Of a stretch of DNA of 64,000 nucleotides, positions 7,798 to 15,773 are shown piece by piece. A program made the translations under genes and the position numbers. Source of the DNA: JALORV01 sp963712485 (GTDB taxonomy: Bacteria; Pseudomonadota; Gammaproteobacteria; Burkholderiales; Burkholderiaceae_F); contig CAVQID010000019.1 in the NCBI GenBank assembly GCA_963712485.1, positions 124,001 through 188,000 of the forward strand, in the 5' to 3' direction. The notes under the pieces were generated by a model, which saw only the letters and a list, made by a program, of their open reading frames with translations, ran no database searches and was not told where the DNA came from. Positions within the stretch are counted from its first letter, which is position 1, and each line of letters starts with the position of its first letter.

Positions 7798-8173
7798 GTG
7801 CGACCTGAGAGTCGCCCAGTTCGCTGTGACTGGCACACGGCTTTAAACGTGTGGAGATACAGCCCACTAATACGCCTTTCTTGCGGCCTCCGGGCCGGGC
7901 GTTCCGGCGTGTCCGGAATATGGGTTGATCGCGCGGCGCAAGCCGTGCGACGAGTTGTTGTGCAGGCGCAAGCCTGAATGCAACCTGGCGTTCAGCCGCC
8001 AGTAGCCTAGGTGCAGTGCGGGGTCGGCAACGACTTCGTGCCGAGCGCACCAACAATGCAGCCACCCTCTAGGGTGCGCGTTGCTCGCGAGGGCGCACGC
8101 GCGATTCTGGAAGTCGAATCTGGATGAGGCGCTAGGCTGGGTCAAAGGACCAATGCAAGTGAACCACTTCAAG

Positions 8174-8179
8174 TGCCGT
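8174..8179 (+). other. Candidate exon-binding site 2 (EBS2) of the group II intron
   Basis: TGCCGT lies in the loop of a hairpin with arms CTTCAAG (8167-8173) and CTTGAAG (8184-8190). It is complementary to exon bases -17 to -12 (ACGGCA, 7781-7786). The pairing is perfect, but the 5-nt gap to the EBS1 target is larger than typical, so this assignment is less secure than EBS1. Confidence 0.5.
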
Positions 8180-8245
8180 CAAGCTTGAAGGAGCCCAATC
8201 GACTGACGGGCTCTGACCAAAAGGTACGTGATCGGTTGTCTTCCT

Positions 8246-8251
8246 GCTTGG
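8246..8251 (+). other. Exon-binding site 1 (EBS1) of the group II intron
   Basis: GCTTGG sits in the nine-base loop of a hairpin with six-base arms GTCTTC (8238-8243) and GAAGAC (8253-8258). It is fully complementary to CCAAGC, the six exon bases immediately before the 5' splice site, as expected for EBS1-IBS1 pairing in domain I. This ties the 5' half of the intron to this exact target. Confidence 0.8.
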
Positions 8252-8577
8252 TGAAGACACGCTGACAAGACGATCACCGGCGCAAAGGTGGGGTCCTCCT
8301 GACTCGTGCTCGTCGCACGGAACAGGGTAAGCCCACGGCAGTGTCGCTCCGCAAGGGGCGACAAGTGTGACTGTAAAATCATGCGCAACTGCTGGGGGTA
8401 GAGGATCGCGGAGAAAGCGAACGCCGGGCTGTAATGGCCCGGATAGGGGATGCAACGATCGCCCCGGCCCGAGAGGGCGCTGACTTCCGCGTGGTGGCCT
8501 GTCGCGAGACAGGTCTGCTCCAACCGCCCGAAGGGGGACACCGCCCTTCGGGGCAGTCGTCCATCCTTCGGGACCGG

Positions 8578-8651
8578 GCGGGCGTAGCTCAATGGCAGAG
8601 CTGAGGCTTCCCAAGCCTATGACGAGGGTTCGATTCCCTTCGCCCGCTCCA
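8578..8651 (+). tRNA. tRNA-Gly(CCC) embedded in the group II intron
   Basis: A complete 74-nt tRNA with encoded CCA: acceptor GCGGGCG/CGCCCGC, D arm GCTC/GAGC, anticodon arm GAGGC/GCCTA around TTCCCAA (anticodon CCC), T arm GAGGG/CCCTT. The only blemish is a G-A mismatch at the outermost anticodon-stem pair. It differs from the split host tRNA in the acceptor, D and anticodon stems, so it is not a recent copy of it. It ends 17 bases before the intron-encoded protein ATG, in the position of domain IV. It could supply the isoacceptor that the intron disrupts. Confidence 0.9.
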
Positions 8652-8668
8652 TTTCAACGGAGGTTGAT

Positions 8669-10312
8669 ATGGACGCACTCCCTTGCGATGTCACCTCCAC
8701 CAACTGGAAGCACTGGCACGGTATCCCGTGGCAGGATGCTCACCAGGTGGTCGGGAGGCTGCAGGCAAGAATCGCGAAAGCAGCAAAGGCAGGCGACTGG
8801 CGCAGTGTCAGGCGTCTGCAAAAGCTCCTCACCCGCTCCATCAGTGCGAAAGCGCTGGCGGTCAGACGGGTTACGGAAAACCGTGGTCGCAAGACCCCGG
8901 GTATCGACCGGCAGACATGGAGTACTCCGGACGAAAAATGGCAGGCGATCGGCACCTTGCGAACCAAGGGATACCAGCCGAGGCCGCTGAGACGGGTCTA
9001 CATCCCGAAAGCAAATGGCGATCGACGCCCTCTGGGCATCCCGACCATGCGCGATCGGGCCATGCAAGCGCTGCATTTGCTTGCGCTGGACCCCATAGCC
9101 GAAGTGACTGGCGACACTCACTCTTACGGGTTTCGACGGGGACGCTCGACGACGGATGCGATCGAACAGGTGCGCAATGCACTCGGGCGAAAGCACTCGC
9201 CGAAGTGGGTCCTAGAGGGGGACATCAAAGGTTGCTTTGACAACATCAGCCACGAATGGCTGCTTGCCCGTGTCCCGATGGACAAGGGTGTGCTGCGCAA
9301 GTGGCTGAAGGCCGGGTATTTCGAGGGTCCTACCCTCTTCCCGACTGAAAGCGGAACACCGCAGGGCGGAATCATCTCGCCCGTGCTGGCGAATCTGGCA
9401 CTGGACGGACTGCAAAACGAGCTGGCGGGGCAATTCCGCACGGTTCGGGATGCGAGAGCGGCCAAGGTCAATTTCGTGCGTTATGCCGACGACTTCATCA
9501 TTACCGGCAGTTCGAAGGAACTGCTGGAAGATGAAATCAAACCGCTCGTGCAGAAGTTCATGCGCGAGCGCGGACTGGAACTCTCGGAAAAGAAGACGCT
9601 GGTCACCCACGTGAACGACGGCTTCGACTTCCTGGGGTGGACTGTCCGCTGGCAGAGTCGCATGCTGTTGGTCAGGCCCTCTGGAAAGAACGTCAAGCGT
9701 TTTCTGAACAAGATTCGCGAGACGCTGCGGGACATGCGTGCGGCCCGACAGGCCGAGGTGATCGATCAGCTCGACCCAGTTATCCGGGGCTGGGCAAACT
9801 ATCACCGAAGCCAGATGGCTACGCGCACGTTCGCCAAGGTCGAACACATGATCTGGCAGGGCCTGTGGCGCTGGGCGTGTCGTCGCCATCCTCAAAAGGG
9901 ACGGCGATGGATCAAAGCCCGCTACTTCGGGCGCATTGCCGGTAGAGACTGGAGGTTTACCGACCGGAAAAAGGTACTGCTGAGTTTGACGAGCTTTCAC
10001 AAGAAGCTACACGTCAAGATCGACAGCAGCCGGAACCCCTATGACCCTGTAGACGAGGACTACTTCGATGCGCGTCTCGCGCGGCAGATGCAGTCCGAGT
10101 TGAAGGGGCGAAGAAAACTGACGTGGCTGTGGTACTGGCAGGAAGGGCTATGTCCGCGGTGCGACCAGAAGATCACGAAGGAGACGGGGTGGCACATGCA
10201 CCACGTCATCAAGAGATCGAAAGGCGGATCGAGTCGGACGAGCAATCTCGAATTGCTTCACCCGAATTGTCATTACCAACACCACTCGATGGAAAGAGCC
10301 ACGGGGACGTAG
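8669..10312 (+). CDS. ltrA: Group II intron reverse transcriptase/maturase with HNH endonuclease
   Basis: 547 residues, uninterrupted. An N-terminal basic region holds the conserved ALAVRRVTENRGRKTPGID block (~62-80). The RT domain follows, with GDIKGCFDNI (~184), GTPQGGIISPVLANL (229-243) and the catalytic YADD (272-275), then FLGW. A maturase X domain has GWANYHRSQMATRTF (374-388). The C-terminal HNH endonuclease shows CPRC (495-498), HHVIKRSKGG (511-520) and NLELLHPNCH (526-535). All parts needed for splicing help and target-primed retrohoming are present. The start has a CGGAGG ribosome-binding site at 8658-8663, immediately after the embedded tRNA. Confidence 0.95.
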   Translation: MDALPCDVTSTNWKHWHGIPWQDAHQVVGRLQARIAKAAKAGDWRSVRRLQKLLTRSISAKALAVRRVTENRGRKTPGIDRQTWSTPDEKWQAIGTLRTKGYQPRPLRRVYIPKANGDRRPLGIPTMRDRAMQALHLLALDPIAEVTGDTHSYGFRRGRSTTDAIEQVRNALGRKHSPKWVLEGDIKGCFDNISHEWLLARVPMDKGVLRKWLKAGYFEGPTLFPTESGTPQGGIISPVLANLALDGLQNELAGQFRTVRDARAAKVNFVRYADDFIITGSSKELLEDEIKPLVQKFMRERGLELSEKKTLVTHVNDGFDFLGWTVRWQSRMLLVRPSGKNVKRFLNKIRETLRDMRAARQAEVIDQLDPVIRGWANYHRSQMATRTFAKVEHMIWQGLWRWACRRHPQKGRRWIKARYFGRIAGRDWRFTDRKKVLLSLTSFHKKLHVKIDSSRNPYDPVDEDYFDARLARQMQSELKGRRKLTWLWYWQEGLCPRCDQKITKETGWHMHHVIKRSKGGSSRTSNLELLHPNCHYQHHSMERATGT

Positions 10313-10374
10313 AAGCCCCGGAAACTTTGCGGCCGGTATCCTCGCCTCAAACGGCGGGTATCGTCAGGCTGCTT

Positions 10375-10449
10375 GAGCCGGATGCGGGGAAACTTGCACG
10401 TCCGGTTCTTAGGGGAGGGGAAGGCCGCGAGGCCTTCTCCTTACCCGAC
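10375..10449 (+). ncRNA. Group II intron domains V and VI
   Basis: Domain V is the 34 nt at 10375-10408. It begins GAGCCGGATGCGGGGAAAC and ends CACGTCCGGTTC, with the catalytic AGC triad and GAAA-type loop. Domain VI follows as a ten-pair hairpin (GGGGAAGGCC / GGCCTTCTCC around GCGA). It ends TTACCCGAC, placing an A seven bases from the 3' splice site as the likely branch point. Confidence 0.88.
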
Positions 10450-10484
10450 TGCATACGAGGGTTCGATTCCCTTCACCCGCTCCA
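10450..10484 (+). tRNA. tRNA-Gly(CCC), 3' exon (interrupted gene)
   Basis: This 35-nt segment supplies the last three anticodon-stem bases TGC, the variable loop ATAC, the T arm GAGGG-TTCGATT-CCCTT, the acceptor strand CACCCGC, discriminator T and an encoded CCA. It completes the cloverleaf begun at 7759-7797 once the intron is removed. The T arm is identical to that of the embedded tRNA at 8578-8651. Confidence 0.93.
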
Positions 10485-10600
10485 TTCCTCCTGTGTCGGC
10501 GCGCCCTGCAGCGGGGCGGCGTTGACGCTGCCGGGCGCCGACGCGCAAGCTTCGTGTAAGCAATCCGGCGCATCGTGCGCGACGCCTGCCGGCATGCCGC

Positions 10601-12490
10601 ATGCACCAGAACGCCAACAATTCCCGCAAGTTGCCGCCGGCCCTGGTCGTCGCTGCGCTCGGTGTGGTCTACGGCGACATCGGCACCAGCCCGCTGTACG
10701 CCTTCAAGGAAAGCATCGGCGGTGCCCATGGCGCGGGCGCCGACCACGCCAGTGTCCTGGGCGTGCTGTCGATGATCTTCTGGGCCGTGACGCTCGTCGT
10801 TTCGGTCAAGTATGTGCTTATCGTGCTGCGTGCCAGCAACGGCGGCGAAGGCGGCATCCTCGCCCTGCTCGCGCTGGTGCTGCGCCAGCTTCCCGCACAG
10901 GGCCGCCTGACCGGAATTGCGGTCACGCTGGGGCTTTTCGGGGCGGCGATGTTCTATGGCGACAGCGCCATTACCCCGGCAATCTCGGTGCTGTCCGCGG
11001 TCGAGGGCCTCGAGGTCATCTCGCCGCGGTTCAAGGCGTTCGTCATTCCGTTGACCCTTGTCGTGCTGATCGGCCTGTTCGCGGCGCAGCGGTCGGGCAC
11101 TGCGCGGATCGGCAGTGTGTTCGGCCCGATCATGCTGCTCTGGTTCGTCACGCTCGGCGTGCTCGGCGCGCTGCAGATCGTCCGCGATCCGAGCGTTCTC
11201 GCGGCGATCGATCCGCTCAATGCCCTCGCCTTCTTCGTTGCGCATCCCGTTCACGACCTTCACGGTGATGGCCGCGGTCTTTCTGGCGGTGACCGGTGGC
11301 GAAGCGCTGTATGCCGACATGGGTCACTTCGGTCGCGGTCCGATCCGAGTCGCCTGGTTCTGGCTGGTGATGCCGTGCCTGCTGCTCAATTACTTCGGCC
11401 AGGGCAGCCTGGTCCTGCAGGAACCCGACGCCGTTCGCAGCCCGTTTTTCCTGCTGGCGCCGGAGTGGCTGCAGTTTCCGCTGGTCGTCGTTGGCCACGG
11501 CGGCCACGGTCATCGCCTCGCAGGCCGTGATCTCCGGCGCGTTTTCGATCACCAGCCAGGCCGTCAAGCTGGACTACCTGCCACGCATGGCCGTGCTCTT
11601 CACGTCGGAGACCGCGGTAGGGCAGATCTATGTCCCGATCGTGAATTGGCTGCTGCTGATCGTCGTCATATTGCTCGTGCTCGGCTTCGGCAGTTCGTCG
11701 AACCTCGCCGCGGCCTATGGCATCGCCGTCGCCAGCACGATGGTCATCACGACGCTCGGTGTCATGGTGGTGGCGCGATCGCGCTGGGACTGGCCGCCGG
11801 CGAAACTGACGTTGATCCTGCTTCCGCTGCTGGCGCTCGACATCGTCTTCCTCGCGGCGAACACCGCAAAGATCGGGCACGGCGGCTGGTTTCCGCTCGC
11901 CTTTGGCGGGCTGCTGTTCTTTGTCTTTGCGACCTGGAAGCGGGGCCGGGTGCTCGTCAGGCAGGAGCATGCACGCGCCGGCCTCGCGCTCGAACCGTTC
12001 CTGAAGAACCTGTCGGCCTATCCGCCGCAGCGCGTCGAAGGGCACCGCGGTATTCATGTCGGGAGGCCAGGACGAGGTGCCGCACGCGCTGCTGCACAAC
12101 CTCAAGCACAACCGCATCCTGCATGAACGCGTGATCTTCCTGACCGCCGTGCCGAAGGACGTGCCGCACGTGGCGGCCGAGGATTCAGCCGAGATCCGCG
12201 CGCTTGGCGATGGCTGCCATTCCGTCAAGGTCTACCTCGGCTTCCAGGACTCGTACGACATTGCCGACATCGCACAGACGCTCGCGCAGAAGTTCGACTT
12301 CAGGATCGAACCGAACGAGACCTCGTTCTTCCTGTCGCGCGAAACCGTCCTGACAGGGCGACGCGGAGGCATGGCCGATTGGCGCGAGCGCTTGTTCAGC
12401 TGGATGATGCGCACCGCCCAGCCGGCCTCCGATTTCTTCCGCATTCCACCGAACCGCGTGATCGAGATCGGCACGCAGATCGTGATCTGA
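10601..12490 (+). CDS. kup: Kup-type low-affinity potassium transporter, three frameshifts
   Basis: Kup is a proton-coupled inner-membrane K+ transporter. The N-terminus LVVAALGVVYGDIGTSPLYA and the segments ASNGGEGGILALLAL, MFYGDSAITPAISVLSAVEG, AVTGGEALYADMGHFGR and LLNYFGQGSLVLQ are highly typical, as is the cytoplasmic tail ending FFRIPPNRVIEIGTQIVI. The protein is read in three frames with switches near 11247 (extra C in a C run), 11487 and 12042 (extra G in a G run). Removing one base at each site gives ~628 residues, the normal length. Three independent indels in an otherwise conserved gene point to sequence errors. Confidence 0.92.
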
Positions 12491-12616
12491 CTGCCGCTGC
12501 AGGCGGCCGCAGTGCCGCCCTTGCCCCTCACGGTGATCGGCGCGGGTCGAAGCCGACCATCCCTCGGGCGTCGCGCGGTCCGCCGTATCATCGATCGCAT
12601 TCCCTGGGGGCAAGGT

Positions 12617-13528
12617 ATGGCACTCGCCGGCAAGACACTGAAGCGTATCGATGCACTGATCGGGCGTTACCGGGTGACCCGCGGGTCGAAGTTCCGGCTG
12701 AAGGACATCGATCCCGCGGACACACACGGCCTCAAGAACGAAAGCAAGCCGGAAGCGCAGCAGGCGCTCGCCGAGGGCGTGAACTGGCTCGCCGAGGAGC
12801 AGGACAAGCTCTACGCGCAGGATCGGCGCTCGTTGCTGCTGGTGTTCCAGGCGATGGACGCGGCCGGCAAGGACAGCACGATCAAGCACGTGATGAGCGG
12901 CGTGAATCCGCAGGGCTGCCAGGTCGTGTCGTTCAAGCAGCCCTCCGAGGAGGAACTCGACCACGACTGGATGTGGCGCGCCTGGCGGGCACTGCCCGAG
13001 CGCGGACGCATCGGCATCTTCAACCGTTCGTACTACGAGGAGGTGCTCGTCGTGCGGGTGCACGAGTCGATCCTGGCCGCGCAGAAGATCCCCAAGCCCC
13101 TGGTGACGAAGAACGTGTTTCGCGAGCGCCTGCGCGACATCGCCTACTTCGAGGACTACCTGACGCGAAACGGCACGACGGTGCTGAAATTCTTCCTGCA
13201 TGTATCGCGCAAGGAGCAGAAGAAGCGTTTCATCGAGCGGCTCGACGAACCGGAGAAGAACTGGAAGTTCTCGATCGGCGACGTCAAGGAGCGTTCGCAC
13301 TGGAACGACTACATGGCGGCCTACGAAGACGCGATCCGCGCGACCGCAACGCCGGCTGCGCCGTGGTACGTCGTGCCGGCGGACAACAAGTGGTTCACGC
13401 GCCTCGTGGTCGCCGCGGCGATCGTCGAGACGATGGAGGAAATGAAGCTCGCCTATCCGAAGGTGACCGACGCGCAGAAGGCGGATCTGGCGCGCGCGCG
13501 CGAATTGCTGCTGACCGAAAGGTCCTGA
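12617..13528 (+). CDS. ppk2: Polyphosphate kinase 2 family protein
   Basis: 303 residues from the ATG at 12617. PPK2 enzymes transfer phosphate from polyphosphate to nucleoside mono- or diphosphates. The Walker A block is FQAMDAAGKDSTIKHVMSG, the Walker B region is GRIGIFNRSYYEEVLVVRVH, and a lid segment SRKEQKKRFIERLDEPEKNWKF plus the terminal PWYVVPADNKWFTRL are present. The single-domain length fits the class I/III groups; which nucleotide is used cannot be read from sequence. An in-frame start at 12512 lacks conserved residues and is rejected. Confidence 0.93.
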   Translation: MALAGKTLKRIDALIGRYRVTRGSKFRLKDIDPADTHGLKNESKPEAQQALAEGVNWLAEEQDKLYAQDRRSLLLVFQAMDAAGKDSTIKHVMSGVNPQGCQVVSFKQPSEEELDHDWMWRAWRALPERGRIGIFNRSYYEEVLVVRVHESILAAQKIPKPLVTKNVFRERLRDIAYFEDYLTRNGTTVLKFFLHVSRKEQKKRFIERLDEPEKNWKFSIGDVKERSHWNDYMAAYEDAIRATATPAAPWYVVPADNKWFTRLVVAAAIVETMEEMKLAYPKVTDAQKADLARARELLLTERS

Positions 13529-13531
13529 GGC

Positions 13532-13621
13532 TCAGCCCAGCAGACCGAGCAGCACGATCGCGACGACGATTGCCGCAAAGACGGCGGTCGAGACACTGAA
13601 CACGAATTTGCCGGCTTTCAT
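13532..13621 (-). CDS. 29-residue single-pass membrane peptide
   Basis: The frame reads MKAGKFVFSVSTAVFAAIVV followed by AIVLLGLLG. It has a basic N-terminus and then about 20 hydrophobic residues, a single transmembrane helix. Its ATG overlaps the stop of the ferric-reductase-like gene by four bases (ATGA), which implies coupled translation. No homologue is recognised. It may be a small subunit or stabiliser of the membrane reductase. It is shorter than usual gene-calling limits, so chance cannot be excluded. Confidence 0.55.
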   Translation of the reverse strand: MKAGKFVFSVSTAVFAAIVVAIVLLGLLG

Positions 13622-14895
13622 CGGAAGTCGAAGCGTTCGAAGTGCAGGCGGGTTTCGCTGACGCCGCGCGCATTGAGGTATCGCACCACTGCGTCGAGCA
13701 GCGGTGGCGGGCCGCAGACGTAGATTTCGCGGCTCGTCACGTCTATTCCTTCGAGCCAGGTCCAGAGACCCGAAAGGTCGGTGCCCGAGACCAGCGTGAA
13801 GAGTTCCATGCCGTCGCGCTCGTCGGCCGCGCGTTCCAGTTCGTCGATGTGCAGTGCATCCTCGCCGCGCCGATAAAGGTATGCCATCTTGATGTCGACC
13901 ACCGGCCCGAGGCGATCGAGCTGCGCCAGAAACGGCGTGATGCCGATGCCGCCGGCGATCCAGAGCTGTGGCGTGCTCGCGCTTGCTTGATCAAAGAAGG
14001 CGCCAAACGGTCCTTCGACACGTGCCGCAAGGCCGACGGTCAGGCGCTGCATCTCCAGCGTGCAGTCACCCAGCGCCTTGATCGTCAACGTGATGCGCCG
14101 GCCGCGCACGCGGCTCACGCTGAACGGGTGGTATTCGTTGCAGCTCTTGTAGCGCTCGCCGCTGTGAAAGGCGACGAAAACATACTGGCCCGGGGCCACG
14201 TCGAGCGTGCGGTCCAGCGGCTCGAGTTCGACCTCCACGCAGGCGTTGGCCGGATGCTCGACGTGAGCGACGATGTAGCGTCGCCCCGCATCGATCCGCG
14301 TGAACCAGCCGCGGGCGGCCAGTGCCGCAGCCCCAATGAACGCCACGAGCCACCACGCCGGCGTGGTGAACCGAACGGCCAATGCCGCGTGCAGCGCCGT
14401 GACCGCGAACGCCAACGCCGTGACGCGGTGCCAGCGTAGCCAGCGACGGAAGTCGGCGGGCCCGAAGAACGTGGCGGCGAGCGGCACGATCAGCAATGCC
14501 AGCGCGGTCCAGCCGCTGAGCGCGACAGCACCCGAGATCCACCAGCGCATCGCGAAACTGAACTCGCGCTCGGCAAGCAGCGGCCAGATGACGGCCAGTG
14601 CGTGCACCAGCACCGACACATAGGCCAGCAATCCCAACACGTGATGCCATGCATATTGATGATCGAGTCCGCCAAAGCGCGCGGAAATCGGACGCAGCCG
14701 CACGGTCAGTGCCAGCGACAATGCGAACGCGATCCAGCCCAGCCAGCCCGCGATCCCGGCCCATGCCGGAGGGTGCGGCATCGCGATGGTCGCCAACGCG
14801 ATGCCCAGGGCGGCAACGAGCACCGGCCCGATCCATTGGCCCGGGCGCACGACGCTCGCCAGCAGCGCGGCTCGCAGGGGAGAGGCGGCATTCAT
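13618..14895 (-). CDS. Ferric reductase-like transmembrane protein with FAD/NAD(P)-binding domain
   Basis: 425 residues from the ATG at 14895. The first ~200 residues hold about six membrane segments with paired histidines (YAWHHVLG...LVHALAV and RWHRVTALAF...LHAALAV), the likely haem ligands of a ferric-reductase/NOX-type core. The rest is a ferredoxin-NADP reductase-like module: PGQYVFVAF, EYHPFSVS (flavin), EGPFGAFF, the NAD(P)-binding AGGIGITPFLAQL and CGPPPLLDAVVRYL. It would pass electrons from NAD(P)H through FAD and haem across the membrane. Acceptor unknown. The small membrane peptide gene overlaps its end. Confidence 0.87.
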   Translation of the reverse strand: MNAASPLRAALLASVVRPGQWIGPVLVAALGIALATIAMPHPPAWAGIAGWLGWIAFALSLALTVRLRPISARFGGLDHQYAWHHVLGLLAYVSVLVHALAVIWPLLAEREFSFAMRWWISGAVALSGWTALALLIVPLAATFFGPADFRRWLRWHRVTALAFAVTALHAALAVRFTTPAWWLVAFIGAAALAARGWFTRIDAGRRYIVAHVEHPANACVEVELEPLDRTLDVAPGQYVFVAFHSGERYKSCNEYHPFSVSRVRGRRITLTIKALGDCTLEMQRLTVGLAARVEGPFGAFFDQASASTPQLWIAGGIGITPFLAQLDRLGPVVDIKMAYLYRRGEDALHIDELERAADERDGMELFTLVSGTDLSGLWTWLEGIDVTSREIYVCGPPPLLDAVVRYLNARGVSETRLHFERFDFR

Positions 14896-15128
14896 CGTCA
14901 ATTCCAAGGCAAACGGCAGTCGCGCAACGCAACCACTCTACTGCCACGAGCCAGCGGGGTGAGGCTGGACGACCCTCGGGCTTGCCGCGCGTCAACGCGG
15001 TTCGCCTTGCGGCCCCACTCGCGACGAGGCAAGGGCGGTGGCGCTTGCCAGAAATCGCGAGGATCCGGAGGAAAACCTCCGCCGGGATCACGAGGCGCGG
15101 CGCGATTTCTCCCGCAGTGACCCGGCGG

Positions 15129-15773
15129 TCAGCCGGTGGTGAACCCGATGCGCTTGTGCGTGCCGTCACAGAACGGCTTGTTGCCCGAATGGCCGCAGCG
15201 GCACAGCCACACTTTTTCGGTGACGAAGCGCGTGCCGTCGGCGGCCTGGAATTCGATCGTGCCCTCGACCATCAGCGGCCCGTTGTGGATCGGGTTGATC
15301 TTCACGGGTCCGATGGGTGCGGCCGCTGCGGATGCGGGGGCGTTCGGGCAGGCGCCTTCATCGGCGAAACCGTTGCGGTTGTGGCTGCCATCACAGAACG
15401 GCTTGTTGGCGGACGCCCCGCAACGACACAGCGCCACGCGGGTGTATTCGACCAGCGTCGCGTGGTCGCCGCCCGGAACCGTGATGCGACCGCGCAGGTA
15501 GGTCGGTCCCCTCGGCGTTATCGAGGCCACGTTGCGATCCGGCGGCGGCTCCAGCGCGGAACCGTCGCTCGCATGCAGCGTCAGGGCGCCGGTCGGGCAG
15601 CGCGAAACCACCGCCACAAGGTGTTCGACGGTGGCGTTGTCCGGCTGGATCCACGGCTTGGCGTCCGGATCGAACACGCCGGGCGCACCATGCACGCATT
15701 CCTTTGCATGGATGCAGCGCTGTGCGTCGTAATGGATGGTGACGCTCTTGCCGACGTAGTCGCGGATGGCCAT
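15129..15773 (-). CDS. Fused ferredoxin-like and double CDGSH iron-sulfur protein
   Basis: 214 residues in three parts. An N-terminal divergent 4Fe-4S domain (YDAQRCIHAKECVHG...SRCPTGAL, four Cys) is followed by two CDGSH motifs: CRCGASANKPFCDGSHNRNGF (~125-145, C-X-C-X2-(S/T)-X3-P-X-C-D-G-(S/T)-H) and CRCGHSGNKPFCDGTHKRIGF. Each CDGSH motif holds a 2Fe-2S cluster with three Cys and one His ligand. The stop of the aldehyde dehydrogenase lies at its start codon, so the two are co-transcribed. It is probably a soluble electron carrier; its partner is unknown. Confidence 0.85.
   Translation of the reverse strand: MAIRDYVGKSVTIHYDAQRCIHAKECVHGAPGVFDPDAKPWIQPDNATVEHLVAVVSRCPTGALTLHASDGSALEPPPDRNVASITPRGPTYLRGRITVPGGDHATLVEYTRVALCRCGASANKPFCDGSHNRNGFADEGACPNAPASAAAAPIGPVKINPIHNGPLMVEGTIEFQAADGTRFVTEKVWLCRCGHSGNKPFCDGTHKRIGFTTG

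Larger units (their letters stand above)
7798..10449 (+). mobile_element. Complete group II intron inserted in the tRNA-Gly anticodon stem, carrying a tRNA-Gly in its ORF domain
   Basis: This is a 2652-nt group II intron. The 5' end GTGCGACC fits the GUGYG consensus and the 3' end is ...TTACCCGAC (AC). A full reverse-transcriptase gene lies at 8669-10312, and a 34-nt domain V and a domain VI with a bulged A follow. The exon-binding loop at 8246-8251 (GCTTGG) pairs perfectly with the last six exon bases CCAAGC. Removing exactly this segment restores a perfect tRNA, which fixes both boundaries. The distance from 5' end to ORF (871 nt) is longer than usual because a complete second tRNA-Gly sits at 8578-8651. 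The encoded enzyme reads like the chloroplast-like class (inference). The coding part has no indel, so mobility looks intact. Confidence 0.93.

Noticed and set aside
7759..10484. Reading the split and embedded tRNAs as tRNA-Gly(TCC)
   Set aside because: The seven-base anticodon loop is TTCCCAA, so positions 34-36 are CCC. Both are CCC isoacceptors of the glyU type.
8617..10484. An integrative element bounded by repeated tRNA 3' ends (8617-8651 and 10450-10484) as attachment sites
   Set aside because: There is no integrase gene. The segment between contains only the intron-encoded protein and domains V/VI, and exact removal of 7798-10449 restores the outer tRNA. Intron splicing explains the layout better.
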